Below, piece by piece: positions 25,418 to 36,092 of a DNA stretch of 49,219 bases. A program made the translations under genes and the position numbers. The stretch covers positions 1 through 49,219 of the forward strand of contig MU864054.1 in NCBI GenBank assembly GCA_033296885.1, written 5' to 3'. The notes under the pieces are model-generated. The model ran no database searches. It worked only from the letters and a program-made list of their open reading frames with translations, and had not been told where the DNA came from. The DNA comes from Triangularia verruculosa. Taxonomy: Eukaryota; Ascomycota; Sordariomycetes; Sordariales; Podosporaceae. The stretch's first letter is position 1. Each line of letters opens with the position of its first letter.

Positions 25418-26222
25418 TAGGAGAAGGTGAAGTGTTATTGATGGATCGAGCTCATGGCGCTGGCACTGGAGGTCATCAGCATCTTCAACTACTTTGATAT
25501 CGTCACGTCACAAGCCAAGCCGAGGCTGACGCGGATGGTGATGCGTTCCGAGCGTCTTGCCGTAGGCGGTCAGGACGTATATCTAACCAAGGGAGGGGTA
25601 GTACATCGTCGATCGAGATTGGACAATACGGTTGTTTTCTTGGCTTGATACGAGGCTCAGACTCGATCCAAGACTCGGTAGCTTTGACGAACAACGCTCA
25701 GTTTACCTGTCGAATTGATGCTTGAACCCACGTGCAAGTAGGGAGCCTTGGGAGTAGACGGCCAAGACTTTGGTGCAGCAACGGAAGGGCATGACATCAT
25801 TGAAGGGCACGCAGCGCACCACCCTAAACACCACAGAAAAGTATCACGGTCAGCAACGAGGCGAAGAGAAAAACCGCCGGGTAACTTCACCAAGACAGCG
25901 TCATTCACGTATCACAAACAGCATCATGAAGCATCATAAAACATCAAGCACATTCACAAGCAGTAGAAAAGATCATAACGTTCGTGATCACCTCTAAGGG
26001 ACTCTATTTTGTACTAAAGCACATATGAGAAAGTTTTGCCGCAGAAACCCATGACCTTTTCCTCCTCAAAATTGTGCCCCATACCAAATAACCGAATGCT
26101 CAAACCGAGCAAAAAGATCCGTGGCGCCAACACATATCGCGTGACGCTTTCCTTTCGGTGGCCAATGTCCTGTGTCCCTGGAAGCGACTTTTTGTTTTTG
26201 CTGTTTAGTTGGAAGAAATGAT
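25418..26222. other. Intergenic: Bor1-like upstream and EF-1alpha 3' region
   Basis: About 800 nt between two minus-strand genes. It should hold the Bor1-like gene's promoter on the left and the EF-1alpha 3' UTR on the right. Only short open frames; no RNA gene recognised. Confidence 0.5.
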
Positions 26223-28061
26223 TTATTTCTTGCCAGCCTTGGCAGCGGACTTGGTGACCTTGCCGGAACCAGCAACGGCCTTCTCGACCTTCTTGATGAC
26301 ACCGACGGCGACGGTCTGACGCATGTCACGGACGGCGAAACGACCGAGGGGAGGGTACTCAGTGAAAGCCTCAACGCACATGGGCTTGGAGGGAACCATC
26401 TTGACGATGGCAGCATCACCAGACTTGATGAACTTGGGGTTCTCCTCAACGGCCTTACCAGTACGGCGGTCGATCTTCTGGAGGAGCTCAGAGAACTTGC
26501 AGGCAATGTGGGCAGTGTGGCAATCGAGGACGGGGGCGTAACCAGCACCGACCTGGCCGGGGTGGTTGAGGACGATGACCTGGGCATCGAAAGAAGCGGC
26601 ACCCATGGGGGGGTCGTTCTTGGAGTCACCGGCAACGTTGCCACGGCGGATTTCCTTGACGGAAACGTTCTTCACGTTGAAACCAACGTTGTCACCGGGG
26701 ACACCCTCAGAGAGCTGCTCGTGATGCATCTCGACGGACTTGACTTCAGTGGTGACGTTGGAAGGAGCGAAGGTAACAACCATGCCGGGCTTGAGGATAC
26801 CAGTCTCGATACGGCCGACAGGGACTGTGCCGATACCGCCGATCTTGTAGACATCCTGAAGGGGAAGACGGAGGGGCTTGTCGGTGGGACGCTTGGGGGT
26901 CTCGATGGAGTCGATGGCCTCGAGGAGGGTCTTGCCGGTGGCCTTGCCACCCTTGATCTCTCTCTCCCAACCCTTGTACCAGGGGGCGTTGGTGGTGGCC
27001 TCAAGCATGTTGTCGCCGTGGAAACCGGAGATGGGGACGAAGGCAACAGTCTTGGGGTTGTAGCCGACCTTCTTGATGAAGTTGGAAGTCTCCTTGATGA
27101 TTTCGTTGAAGCGGGCCTCGGACCACTTGGTGGTGTCCATCTTGTTGATGGCGACGATGAGCTGCTTCACACCGAGGGTGTAGGCGAGGAGAGCGTGCTC
27201 ACGGGTCTGGCCATCCTTGGAGATACCAGCCTCGAACTCACCAGTACCGGCGGCGATAATGAGAATAGCACAATCGGCCTGGGAGGTACCAGTAATCATG
27301 TTCTTGATGAAATCACGATGGCCGGGGGCATCTGGAAGGACGAACATGTTAGCATGTTGTTGTCATGACGAGATAATGCATGAGAGGTGTGTCAACTTAC
27401 CGATGACGGTGACATAGTACTTGGGGGTCTCGAACTTCCAGAGGGCAATATCAATGGTGATACCACGCTCACGCTCGGCCTTCAACTTGTCAAGAACCCA
27501 GGCATACTTGAAAGAGCCCTTGCCGAGCTCAGCAGCTTCCTATTGATGGAGTCAGTCATGATGTTCAAACATGCCAAGGCTGGCAATGGTAGTGGAAGTC
27601 GCATGGAGCGGAAAGGCAGAACCGCAGGGCAAATGGGTCCGTGCTCGAAAAAATTTGCTATCTGTGCACTTTGTGTGCCCCTCCCCCACCATGACGATAA
27701 GAGGAGGGGCAGCACAAAGGCAGAGAATTGCGGGGAAAAGTGAAGAGCCAGGCAGAAAATGCCAAATGGCCAGCGAATTGCGATGTGTGTGAAATGCTCG
27801 TCGGTCTGATGGGAAATGATGGCGACTGAGAAAAAACTGACCTTCTCGAACTTCTCGATGGTACGCTTGTCAATACCACCGCACTTGTAGATCAAGTGAC
27901 CGGTAGTGGTAGACTTGCCGGAATCGACGTGGCCGATAACGACAACGTTGAGATGACTCTTGTCCTCCTTGCTGTTGATGAAGTCAGTGATGCTGTTCGA
28001 CCAACTCGCGGTCGAGGCCGCGATGCCGTGGATGACGGTGATATTGGTCGACTTACCCCAT
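26223..28061 (-). CDS. tef1: Translation elongation factor EF-1alpha (eEF1A)
   Basis: GTPase that delivers aminoacyl-tRNA to the ribosomal A site; also binds actin. Four exons on the minus strand: 28061-28057 (5 nt, ATGGG), 27971-27842, 27539-27401 and 27331-26223, giving 460 aa, the standard fungal length. Motifs: G1 GHVDSGKST (residues 15-23), the switch region GITIDIALWKF, G3 DAPGHRD (split by the third intron), and G4 NKMD. The C-terminal lysine-rich tail ends KSAAKAGKK. Codons are strongly biased to C- and G-ending forms, as expected for a highly expressed gene. Introns are 85, 302 and 69 nt; the region around these introns is the widely used fungal tef1 barcode. A CCAAT box in the gene's orientation lies about 350 nt upstream. 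The first coding exon is invisible to open-frame searches. Confidence 0.99.
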
Positions 28062-31000
28062 TTTGACGGTTTGCGATCACTGATCGAAAAGTTTGAGGGA
28101 TACGCTGCGCGCTGATGTTAGAATGTGTTGTTCTTCTCGTGATGTTGATTGTTGATGTGATGTGGGAAGGGTAACGTACTGATGTGGCAGTAAGATTGCT
28201 CGAATCAGGTATGCCGACGGAGGAAGTAAGAGGGAGAGGAAGTCAAGAATTTCTGGAGGGGTGGAAGTTTTTAAGGGCAAGAGGAGGAGGGGCGAGACAG
28301 CTTGGTGGGGTAAGAGCGTGCAGAGGCAGAATTTTAGTGGGGCCCACCACAGACCACAAAATTTTTGAGCGAAAAGCGGGTCAAGCCCTCGAAACCTTCC
28401 GTATCTAATTGGCTAATGGAACACCGCGCCTTGCCGCCCCGCCGGTCAGGCTGCTCCCTCTGCAGCAAGCTTGCGAATTGTAGCGGTTTATTGTTGCCAA
28501 AGTATTCTGTTGATCGTGACCACAAACAGCTGCAAATTTTTCAATTCTTATCACGAGAGCTCTATTCTGCCATCGTCTGTGCTATCGCAACTCTAGACCA
28601 GTGACTTGTCCGGCGAGCAGTCATTCTGTGGTGATGAGGCACGGAGGTGCCCCTCTCCAAGCATCGCGATGCTTCAGACTGCCCCTCACTTGGCGCCTGG
28701 CCACCTAACGATAAGCCCCTACTTTATGCTAATCCTTGCTGTGATATTTTCCGTCCTCACAAGGATGGCCGGGATGGGCCATGGGTCGTGCGACCCCTCA
28801 AGGTACATGGCTATGATATTGAGGTACTTTGGTGGTGGGAGACGTGTTTGCCTGTCAAGTCTTTGGGCTTCTCTCTGGTGCAGTTGGCTTCCAGCCCAAT
28901 GGCACACCACGCGACAACTACTCTGGAGCTTGATATGCTTGCCGCGTGAGTCAAATGGGGGATTCTTTTGATTTGCCTCCCACTCGATCCAGCCAATTTG
29001 GCGACTTGCGGTGGCACCGAGCTTCGAGCTTTAATTACCCTCGATTCCACAATCCATACCACGAACCTCTCTTGTTCGAGAATTGGCCAACTTCCAACAT
29101 GCACTGGAAGCGGGGCTTCATGAACGGCTTGCCGCGGGGGGACGGTGGCAAGACATCCAATGTTCTGGACTGAACCAATGGCAGGACTAGTTTCAGTTTC
29201 ATCGAGGCGAATGCAATACCAAATCGCCCACAGCGCGCCACCCACGACGCTGCGATATGAAATGCCATCTGGACTCTATCTAGACATCTTGACATCCCAC
29301 TTTGAGTTTGGCTTTGACATTTGCCCGCTTTTTTGCTAAGCTGTCGTGTGCTCCACTTCTTCTGACAAGTCTACAGAGGCTTTTTTGAAAGCTTTTTTTT
29401 TTCTCACTTGTGGTAGCTTCAGCAACCACCACGATCGAGATCATGGCTTAACAGAAAGCACAGCCATATATTTGGTGATGCCAACCCGAGAAGGCCCACT
29501 CGTCTTTTAGACTGTTTCAAGGGAGCGCCGTCTTGGTTTTCCAATTTTCAGGAAAACTTTGAGCTATCGGGGAGTTTTGGGCAAGGTCAAGGTGCGTCTT
29601 CTTGCATCGAACACGGCAAGTCGCTTTCTGCGATCATGGCTTTGGATGTGACCCCCGACAACTAATATTATGTAATGGCCGCTATGAGGCTCAGGGCTCC
29701 CGCTGCCAAGCTCTGCAACGGCACCGCTTCGTCAAGCTTTTTCGAGAAAGGATCTCTGTCTTCGAAAACCCCACCGAGCAGTTCCATGGGGGGCATCTAC
29801 CGTGTTGCCGGGCCACCATTCGACGCTCCAGGGAGTCTGCTAGAAGCACGATTCCACCTCTCGACGACCCTGAGCGCTTGGGTTGCCCAGGGAGATCTCG
29901 GACCTCCTGGCGGCAATTCACGATCCCAAATTCGAACCAAGACAAGTCGCCTTTGTCCATCTATACTCTGCAAGATAATATTGGAAGGGATGGAGGAAGC
30001 AACCGAGCTCGATGTTGCAGTGGTACCTGATGATGGGATTCGAATTCTCTGCTTCTCAAAGACCCAACGTCCCCACTTCGAAGCTAAGCTCTTGGAGTTA
30101 CCTTACCCGTCCGTCCCGTGTGTTGGACAAAGACCAGCTATTCGGGTATGAATAAGACGGGGTGGACTCGAGGCCTGAGGAGTCACATCCGGCCCGAAAT
30201 GGGGACGAAGCCTCCCGTAAGCCCGGACCTTCTTTCTACTGGACGGACCACGGGAGATCTGCGGCCAGGGTCCTGAATGCGTCAGTCCTGTGAGTAGATG
30301 CCTTCTTGGGGCACTCGTACATGATCTTGCCTTAGTCTACGTGTTGGTGTAGGTACTTATCCGGTCCACCTAAATGGTGACTGTAATCCCGAGAATGTGG
30401 TTTGGGCAGCAAGGTCGTGTCCATTATCTGCTTGTGGTCCCATGCTTGGCTCTCCTTGAGTCATCAAATCGCCAGTTCATATGCTTCAAGACGTTGATGC
30501 TGTCTCCTTCTTGAATTTGAGAAGTAGGTGTTGAGTGGCCATACGATGCCTTGGCCTCCTGCGACGCTTCTTCTAGCACGTCCTAGGGTTAACGGCAGTG
30601 TCCTGTACATACAGGTCAATATCTCCTATGTTCATACCACTACTTTGTGGGTCAAGATTAGAGAGTGTTTCTTGAGTGGTAGCCTCAGATGGGCTCAGAG
30701 GGTGTACAGCTATTTTATTTAGTTCAGAGATCGTCGATACGGCATCTCAATGCAACTGCAATTCCTACTGGCTACCTATCCTTTCCAAGCTCCTATGACT
30801 TCTTACCAGCCTTGGAGACGTACCTACTCATGCTCTGCGAAGCTCGTCTAGCATCTACACTTGTGATAGCCTGTTATTTTCACTGCGCTGCCATCAGATA
30901 GATGCTTTGCCAACTATCAAAGTTTCTGAGGCATGGGAAATACTATCAGGCTTCATAATCGTGAAGCCTTCCTACCTGCAAAACTTGAGACCTACAAACA

Positions 31001-31868
31001 ACCCCTGACTCTACCAAGTACAAGATAAGCTCAAATCAAAGTTCTTTGTGGTTACTAGGTTCATGGTTTCACTAATCCACTACCGAGCCTCACTCTTCCT
31101 AAAGTGATCGAGGTACCTTACAGTCCAGGCTGTCAGACCAACCTATAGCCGATTACCAACTCAACCCGAAAAAAAGGAAGCTAATGATAGAAGAGGGCTG
31201 GTATAAACCTACCCACTTTGCTTCCATCCATAATAGCATACATAGCACCTAAAACAATCCTTTACTCGAAAGGAAATGCTTTACCAGTATGCTGATGATC
31301 TTTACAGACTTACCTTGCAGCCACTCATTGTCATGGCATTCCGAAGACTTTGTGTTTCAAGTCATGTTCAACCGATGCCAAATGAATCCTAGGAGAACCA
31401 TTTATAACGTTTCAAGGTCCATACCTAGGTCGGTAGGGGCCGCGTCTTGGGTATGGTAACTTGACTCGCCATTCTAGATTCAGTGTGAAGGATGCGATGA
31501 TGCACATATGCTTTTTCTTCTGCTACCGTGACAGCCCATATCACAGTAAACCTTTGATCTGTAACACATCACGCTGGCGAAAAGCATTCCAAAGGCAAGC
31601 TCCAAATACTCGCAAGTAGTGGTAATCCACACCTTGACGAGCCTTCATGCATTTACGAATGAGAAGTCAATGTTCACATGAGACAGCCCAAAATCATCAG
31701 ACAATTCAGCTCTTATATTGAAGGCAATGTCACAGGTATGCGTGTATTGCAATACCTAGACCTCGACAGCATATGTGCTCTACCCACTAGATATATAATC
31801 TAAACCTTGAATCCTTGATTCTTTTTTTCCCCAATTATCCCAATCTCCCTGAATTTTGTGCCACTTCT
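28062..31868. other. 3.8-kb gene-poor block: tef1 upstream region and unexplained sequence
   Basis: The first 500-600 nt should be the tef1 promoter, with a CCAAT box at 28408-28412 on the minus strand. Beyond about 28.6 kb I recognise no protein or RNA gene. Overlapping plus-strand frames at 29602-30030 (142 codons) and 29675-30151 (158 codons) have no family motif. From about 30.3 to 31.8 kb the sequence looks lower in GC than the flanking genes and has many stops in all frames. It could be an old decayed element or simply spacer. The right edge holds the 3' region of the phosphoserine phosphatase gene. Confidence 0.4.
28408..28412 (-). promoter_or_regulatory. CCAAT box upstream of tef1
   Basis: The plus strand reads ATTGG, i.e. 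CCAAT toward tef1, about 350 nt before its start codon. CCAAT boxes bound by the HAP/CBC complex are common in fungal promoters; function here is inferred. Confidence 0.35.
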
Positions 31869-33392
31869 TTAAGCACTCAACTGGTGGATCTCCTCCTCGG
31901 TAAACCCAAACAAATGCAGCAAATCCAACAAACTATCACCATTCAATCTGGAGCTCGCCTCCATCTGCACCATCGGCTTCGCGTTCCACGCCACGCCCAG
32001 CCCCGCCGCCTCCATCATCAACAAATCGTTCGCGCCATCACCTACCGCAACGACCTGCTCCAATGAGATGCCCTCCTTCTCCGCAATCTCAATCAAGAGT
32101 TCCCTTTTCCTCTCTTTGCCAACAATCCGTCCCTTAACCTCGCCCGTAAGCTTTCCGGTCTGTTCATCGATAACGACCTCGTTGGCATGAGCATAGTCAA
32201 TTCCCAATTCCCCAGCCAGCCAGCTTGTCAGAGGCAGGAAGCCACCCGACAAGACGGCAGTTTTGACACCAAGTCTCTTGAGAGCCTTGATCAATGGTCT
32301 CACGCCATTTGTAACGTCTAACACGGGGCGAAGCTCGTTGAAGAGCGTCCCTGGGAGACCAGTAAGCAACTTGACACGCTCACGGAAGGCAGAGTCGAAT
32401 TCCAGCTCCCCCATCATGGCGCGATGAGTGATATCTGCCACACGGGAAGCGAGATCAGGAGGGTCCTGGATAGTAGCAGCCAGGAGATCGATAACCTCCT
32501 GGGTGATGAGAGTGCTGTCCATGTCGAAGACAACCAACCGGGGGTACCGGCGCCAAAGGGTGTCAGCTCGGAGGGCCACATCCACGTTCCATTCCCTCTC
32601 AAAGCGGTAGATGAGCTCGTGCTTGCGGAGGTCCTTTAGTGGGAGGTAGTCGGCCGCCGGGGCGGGGGAGAGGGTAAGTTCGACAACAGTGGGTTTGTGA
32701 TCTTGGTGAGACTGATCGATCTTGAGGCAGCGATGCGAGGAGTGGAGGTCGGTCGAGCCAGCGGGAAGGGGGAAGGTCGACATCAAATGGAGGAAGGAGG
32801 CGATGCACATGGGCGAAACGTTGGCACCGTAGAGGTGGTCGAGCGGTTCCGGTTCGGTAGCGGGAGGCTCAAGGGGGAAGTCGTCGAGCTTGCTGGTGGG
32901 AGCCATGGTAGGAGGCAAATCTGCGTCGGCGGCGCGAATGGAGGGTGGCTTGCTGCCGCGTTGCGGAGACGGAATGCGCTGCGGGGAGGGGATCGCATTC
33001 GACACTCTGGGGTTAGTTGACTTGTAGAATATAGTAGCGATCAGTCTGTTCGTGGAAGTGCCAGGCAGCGGCGTGCAGCTGGGGTGTGACAGCTCATGGC
33101 TCTGGCCATCAACGATTTTGGGAGGATTCTCGGTCGAGGGGATTCCCTTGAAGGGTGAGATTTCGCGGGGGGACGACACGCTGGTCGCTTGGAGGTCCTC
33201 CACAACCGTGTCAATCCCATAGTGGTTCTCGGGCTTGCTTGGAGGACGGTACTGCTGATGCTCTCTAAGGAACGAGCTGCTCCGCATGGCAGCGGTCATG
33301 GAGGGGCGACCCTGACGAGCGGGGGACTGTGGTTCCTGAGACATGTTTGCGGTTTGCGCACTGCAGGCTACGAGTTGTGATCTGGAGTTCAT
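31869..33392 (-). CDS. Phosphoserine phosphatase with long N-terminal extension
   Basis: Last step of serine synthesis from 3-phosphoglycerate: phosphoserine to serine. Single uninterrupted frame of 507 aa. The C-terminal HAD phosphatase domain starts with VVFDMDSTL: Asp290 is the phosphorylated nucleophile and Asp292 the general acid/base. Motif II lies in KTAVLSGGFLP, and motif IV in VVAVGDGANDLLMM with its conserved acidic pair. The N-terminal about 110 residues are Ser/Pro-rich and probably disordered. An ACT-like region may begin at RLIATIFYKS. Yeast Ser2 is only about 300 aa, so this extension is the fungal long form. A second ATG at codon 17 is an alternative start. A sequence like an intron end (CTAACCCCAG) occurs near 33005, but no donor gives a sensible join, so no intron is called. 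Divergent from the PAPS reductase gene. Confidence 0.93.
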   Translation of the reverse strand: MNSRSQLVACSAQTANMSQEPQSPARQGRPSMTAAMRSSSFLREHQQYRPPSKPENHYGIDTVVEDLQATSVSSPREISPFKGIPSTENPPKIVDGQSHELSHPSCTPLPGTSTNRLIATIFYKSTNPRVSNAIPSPQRIPSPQRGSKPPSIRAADADLPPTMAPTSKLDDFPLEPPATEPEPLDHLYGANVSPMCIASFLHLMSTFPLPAGSTDLHSSHRCLKIDQSHQDHKPTVVELTLSPAPAADYLPLKDLRKHELIYRFEREWNVDVALRADTLWRRYPRLVVFDMDSTLITQEVIDLLAATIQDPPDLASRVADITHRAMMGELEFDSAFRERVKLLTGLPGTLFNELRPVLDVTNGVRPLIKALKRLGVKTAVLSGGFLPLTSWLAGELGIDYAHANEVVIDEQTGKLTGEVKGRIVGKERKRELLIEIAEKEGISLEQVVAVGDGANDLLMMEAAGLGVAWNAKPMVQMEASSRLNGDSLLDLLHLFGFTEEEIHQLSA

Positions 33393-33700
33393 GTTTTATT
33401 AGCGACGATGTCTAAACGCGATGGATGTGACTCGACAACAAAGACGCAGTACCTTGGATATCTTGGCCCTCCGACACGCACGAACCACGAGACAGCTGAC
33501 AAAAAGAACCCTCACAACGGAGAGCTGCCAACGAACAACTGGGCAGGGATATTTGCGCGAACAAGGCCGCCGAGTAGTTTTGATCAATGGAGGGACGGCA
33601 GTAATTACTATACCAAAAAAACAAGGAAGCTGTCAACCCCACCATTCACCACGGTGAATCCATATTTGGCAGTCGGTAAAGCCCCAATGGTTTCAAGGTG

Positions 33701-33720
33701 AGGGGCACCGGTACGCCCCT
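33701..33720. repeat. 20-bp inverted repeat AGGGGC...GCCCCT
   Basis: AGGGGCACCGGTACGCCCCT: perfect 6-bp arms around an 8-nt centre that itself contains ACCGGT. It lies about 310 nt upstream of the phosphoserine phosphatase start. Possibly a binding site for a dimeric regulator; no known factor assigned. Confidence 0.5.
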
Positions 33721-34301
33721 ACCCGAGATCGGCCACTAGCCACACCGAAGAAACAAAGCCCCACCATCCCGGCTGTCGGTGGATACCGGCACCGAGATGT
33801 ATTCCGACTTCCGAAACTCCGGGGTAACACTTGACGATGTGTGAACATGGCCAATTCCCATCATTTTAGACTCATCTTAACCCGTTGATGCGGATTTGAT
33901 AGTCTGTTTGCCTGTATGTTGCTGTCAAGTTAATTCAACAGCCGTTGACCGTTGAAACATCTTCGGAGTTGTGGCATATTTGAGTTTGGAACGTGCCCAG
34001 TCAATAAGCCTGGTTGCCTGCCCGTCAGCACGCGACCCACCACTTCGATACCAGGAAGCATGATTTCGTCCGGCCGTGAAAACGGCTGATTGGAGGCACC
34101 AACAGCAGGTTGCCCAGCTCTTCTGCCGGCATGGTAGCAGGTGTAAAAGTGTGACAAATCGCCGTGGGAGTGCCGAAGGTCTTGGAAAACGCATGAGAGA
34201 GTAGAGCACCGGACAAGCCATCGCTGGTGTTTTTTGTCAAGTGGAGATGCCATGTTTTGACATTTCCTGGGGTTGATATTCTTATGGGGACCTTGAATTC
34301 A

Positions 34302-34311
34302 GTGACATCAT
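34302..34311. promoter_or_regulatory. CYS3-like site (9 of 10 match)
   Basis: GTGACATCAT against ATGRYRYCAT, the consensus for the Neurospora sulfur regulator CYS3 (bZIP). It lies about 880 nt upstream of the PAPS reductase start. The match is by eye; binding is inferred. Confidence 0.3.
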
Positions 34312-34412
34312 GCTTCAAGATTCGCAATGACGACTGCCGGATGACTCTGGCTATCAAAGGCAACCCCTCAACGGTCCTCTGCTGTCTAATGTTGTGAAAC
34401 TCACGCCCTGCC

Positions 34413-34422
34413 ATGACGCCAG
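34413..34422. promoter_or_regulatory. CYS3-like site (9 of 10 match)
   Basis: ATGACGCCAG against ATGRYRYCAT, mismatched only at the last base. It lies 102 nt right of the other site (centre to centre 111 nt) and about 770 nt upstream of the PAPS reductase start. Confidence 0.3.
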
Positions 34423-35183
34423 CATCCCAATAGACGCCCAGGTGAGGTTCGAGGAGGGCTCAGTGACAAACTCGACACAAGACAATGGTTGTTTGTCCCC
34501 GGCCCTTGCCACAAAGGGGCGGGCGGGACAACTTGGGACGAGTCGACCCCCACAGAAAATAGGCCAAATTGACCAATGAAAACGGCTCCAGATGTCGTGA
34601 TCAGCCTCCATGAAAACACCACCACTCTAGGGAAAGCTTCGTCAAAATGCGCTCTTTGCGAAGGGTGACCGCAGCCCTCCAAATCCGCTGCGATGGCCCG
34701 GTTTGAGCAGGCAGGAGCCAATACCAGGCCGTCCCTGGGTTCCGTCTGTGTCCTCCAGGACCGAAATGATCGTGGAAGCATCCATAATTACTAATAAACC
34801 TAGTCCATGAAAAGTGACAACGTGCCTTCGCTCCCCCCATCCCGTCCGGGCCCAGGTCGATTCAAGAGGTTGTCTTTGATTTTCGTTCCGAAACGGCGGA
34901 TAGGATCTCTCTGCGCGATACTCCTTCGGAGAAGCTATTAGTACTGAGCACTCCCCTCCCACACCCAAAGTCCAACTTTGTTTCGTGTTCATATCCCTCA
35001 CCGATACAACCAAATCCCATTCCCTTGAGTACCCCCTCTGTTGGTCTCATTCCCCGCCCTTATCACGACATCTGGTGCTTCGTCCTTGCTTCCCCTTCCT
35101 ACTCTCTGCATCTACCGTCGACATCCACTCAACAGCCATATCCACAACACATTGGGCTTTTTATAACCACCCAAACCGCCATC

Positions 35184-36092
35184 ATGTCCGCCGAAGAATC
35201 CAGAGCCCCTTCCTCTCGCTCGTCGTCTAATGGCGATGACGCCTCCGTGGACTCGGGGTTCGCCTCGACTGGCAACTCTACCGCCAGCCTCCCTCCGATC
35301 TCGCTCACCCCAGCACACCTGAAGCATCTCAACCAGCAGCTGGAACATATGCACCCCATTGATATCCTCCGATTCTCCAAGGTCTTCTTCCCCAACCTCT
35401 ACCAGACAACGGCCTTCGGCCTCACCGGTCTCGCCACCATCGATATGCTGTCCAAGATCCAGAAGGAGAACCCCAACTCGCAGCCTATCGATCTGATCTT
35501 CCTCGACACCCTCTACCACTTCAAGGAAACTTATGAGCTCGTCGATACTGTCAAGGAGCGCTATGGTCTCAAGATGCATGTCTTCAAGCCGCTTGACGTT
35601 GAGACAACAGAGGAGTTCGAGAACACGTATGGAGAGAAACTGTATGAAACATCATCCGAGCTGTATGACTGGGTTGCCAAGGTCGAGCCTCAACAAAGAG
35701 CCTACGATGAGCTCAGGGTTGGCGCCGTTCTGACTGGACGTCGCCGGTCCCAGGGTGGACAGCGCGGCGCCATCCCTGTTATTGAGCTTGACGAGGAGAG
35801 AGGCATCATTAAGATCAACCCTCTGGTCACCTGGACTTTCAAGCAAGTCAACGACTACATCAAGGAGAACAATGTGCCGTACAATGCCCTTCTTGATCGG
35901 GGGTACAAGTCTGTTGGTGACTGGCACTCGACAGTGCCTGTCGGTGAGGGCGAGGATGAGCGTGCCGGCCGGTGGAAGGGACAGGAGAAGACCGAGTGCG
36001 GCATCCACAACAAGAAGAGCCGGTATGCGCAGTGGCTGAAGCAGACGGCGGCGGCATCGGCGCAACAGCAAAATCAGGAGGTCGCTGCTTGA
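35184..36092 (+). CDS. Phosphoadenosine phosphosulfate (PAPS) reductase, thioredoxin-dependent
   Basis: Reduces PAPS to sulfite in assimilatory sulfate reduction, in the cytosol with thioredoxin as electron donor. Intronless, 302 aa. Residues after about 85 match the family: TAFGLTGLATIDML near the nucleotide loop, DLIFLDTLYHFKETYEL, VGAVLTGRRRSQGG and VTWTFKQVNDYIKENNVPYN. The C-terminal KTECGIH carries catalytic Cys272. Equivalent to yeast Met16 and Neurospora/Aspergillus sulfite-pathway PAPS reductases. The start at 35184 sits in a good context (atcATGtcc) and is followed by a Ser-rich N-terminus. An in-frame ATG 53 codons upstream lies in the C/T-rich leader and gives no conserved sequence, so it is not chosen. 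Upstream near-matches to the CYS3 site fit sulfur control. Confidence 0.95.
   Translation: MSAEESRAPSSRSSSNGDDASVDSGFASTGNSTASLPPISLTPAHLKHLNQQLEHMHPIDILRFSKVFFPNLYQTTAFGLTGLATIDMLSKIQKENPNSQPIDLIFLDTLYHFKETYELVDTVKERYGLKMHVFKPLDVETTEEFENTYGEKLYETSSELYDWVAKVEPQQRAYDELRVGAVLTGRRRSQGGQRGAIPVIELDEERGIIKINPLVTWTFKQVNDYIKENNVPYNALLDRGYKSVGDWHSTVPVGEGEDERAGRWKGQEKTECGIHNKKSRYAQWLKQTAAASAQQQNQEVAA

Larger units (their letters stand above)
33393..35183. other. Divergent intergenic region, phosphoserine phosphatase / PAPS reductase
   Basis: About 1.8 kb shared upstream DNA. Contents: a 20-bp interrupted palindrome at 33701-33720 and two near-matches to the CYS3 consensus ATGRYRYCAT at 34302-34311 and 34413-34422, listed separately. 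There is also a C/T-rich leader just before the PAPS reductase start. Open frames up to 129 codons on the minus strand overlap one another and carry no motif. Confidence 0.5.

Noticed and set aside
26172..27368. 398-codon plus-strand frame opposite EF-1alpha
   Set aside because: It is a mirror frame created by the strong codon bias of tef1 on the other strand.
30019..30110. tRNA-like sequence around GGATTCGAATTC
   Set aside because: B box is one base off on the minus strand and no cloverleaf can be folded around it.
29675..30151. 158-codon plus-strand frame as a gene, with the overlapping 142-codon frame at 29602-30030
   Set aside because: No recognisable motif, and two overlapping frames of similar length in the same DNA point to chance openness. 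Kept as an unexplained region.
33000..33045. Intron in the phosphoserine phosphatase gene ending at CTAACCCCAG
   Set aside because: Good branch and acceptor look, but no suitable donor gives a phase-correct join, and the sequence reads through as a plausible strand of a domain.
35025..35183. N-terminal extension of PAPS reductase from an upstream in-frame ATG
   Set aside because: The 53 extra residues lie in C/T-rich leader sequence, and the downstream ATG has the better context and family-like length.
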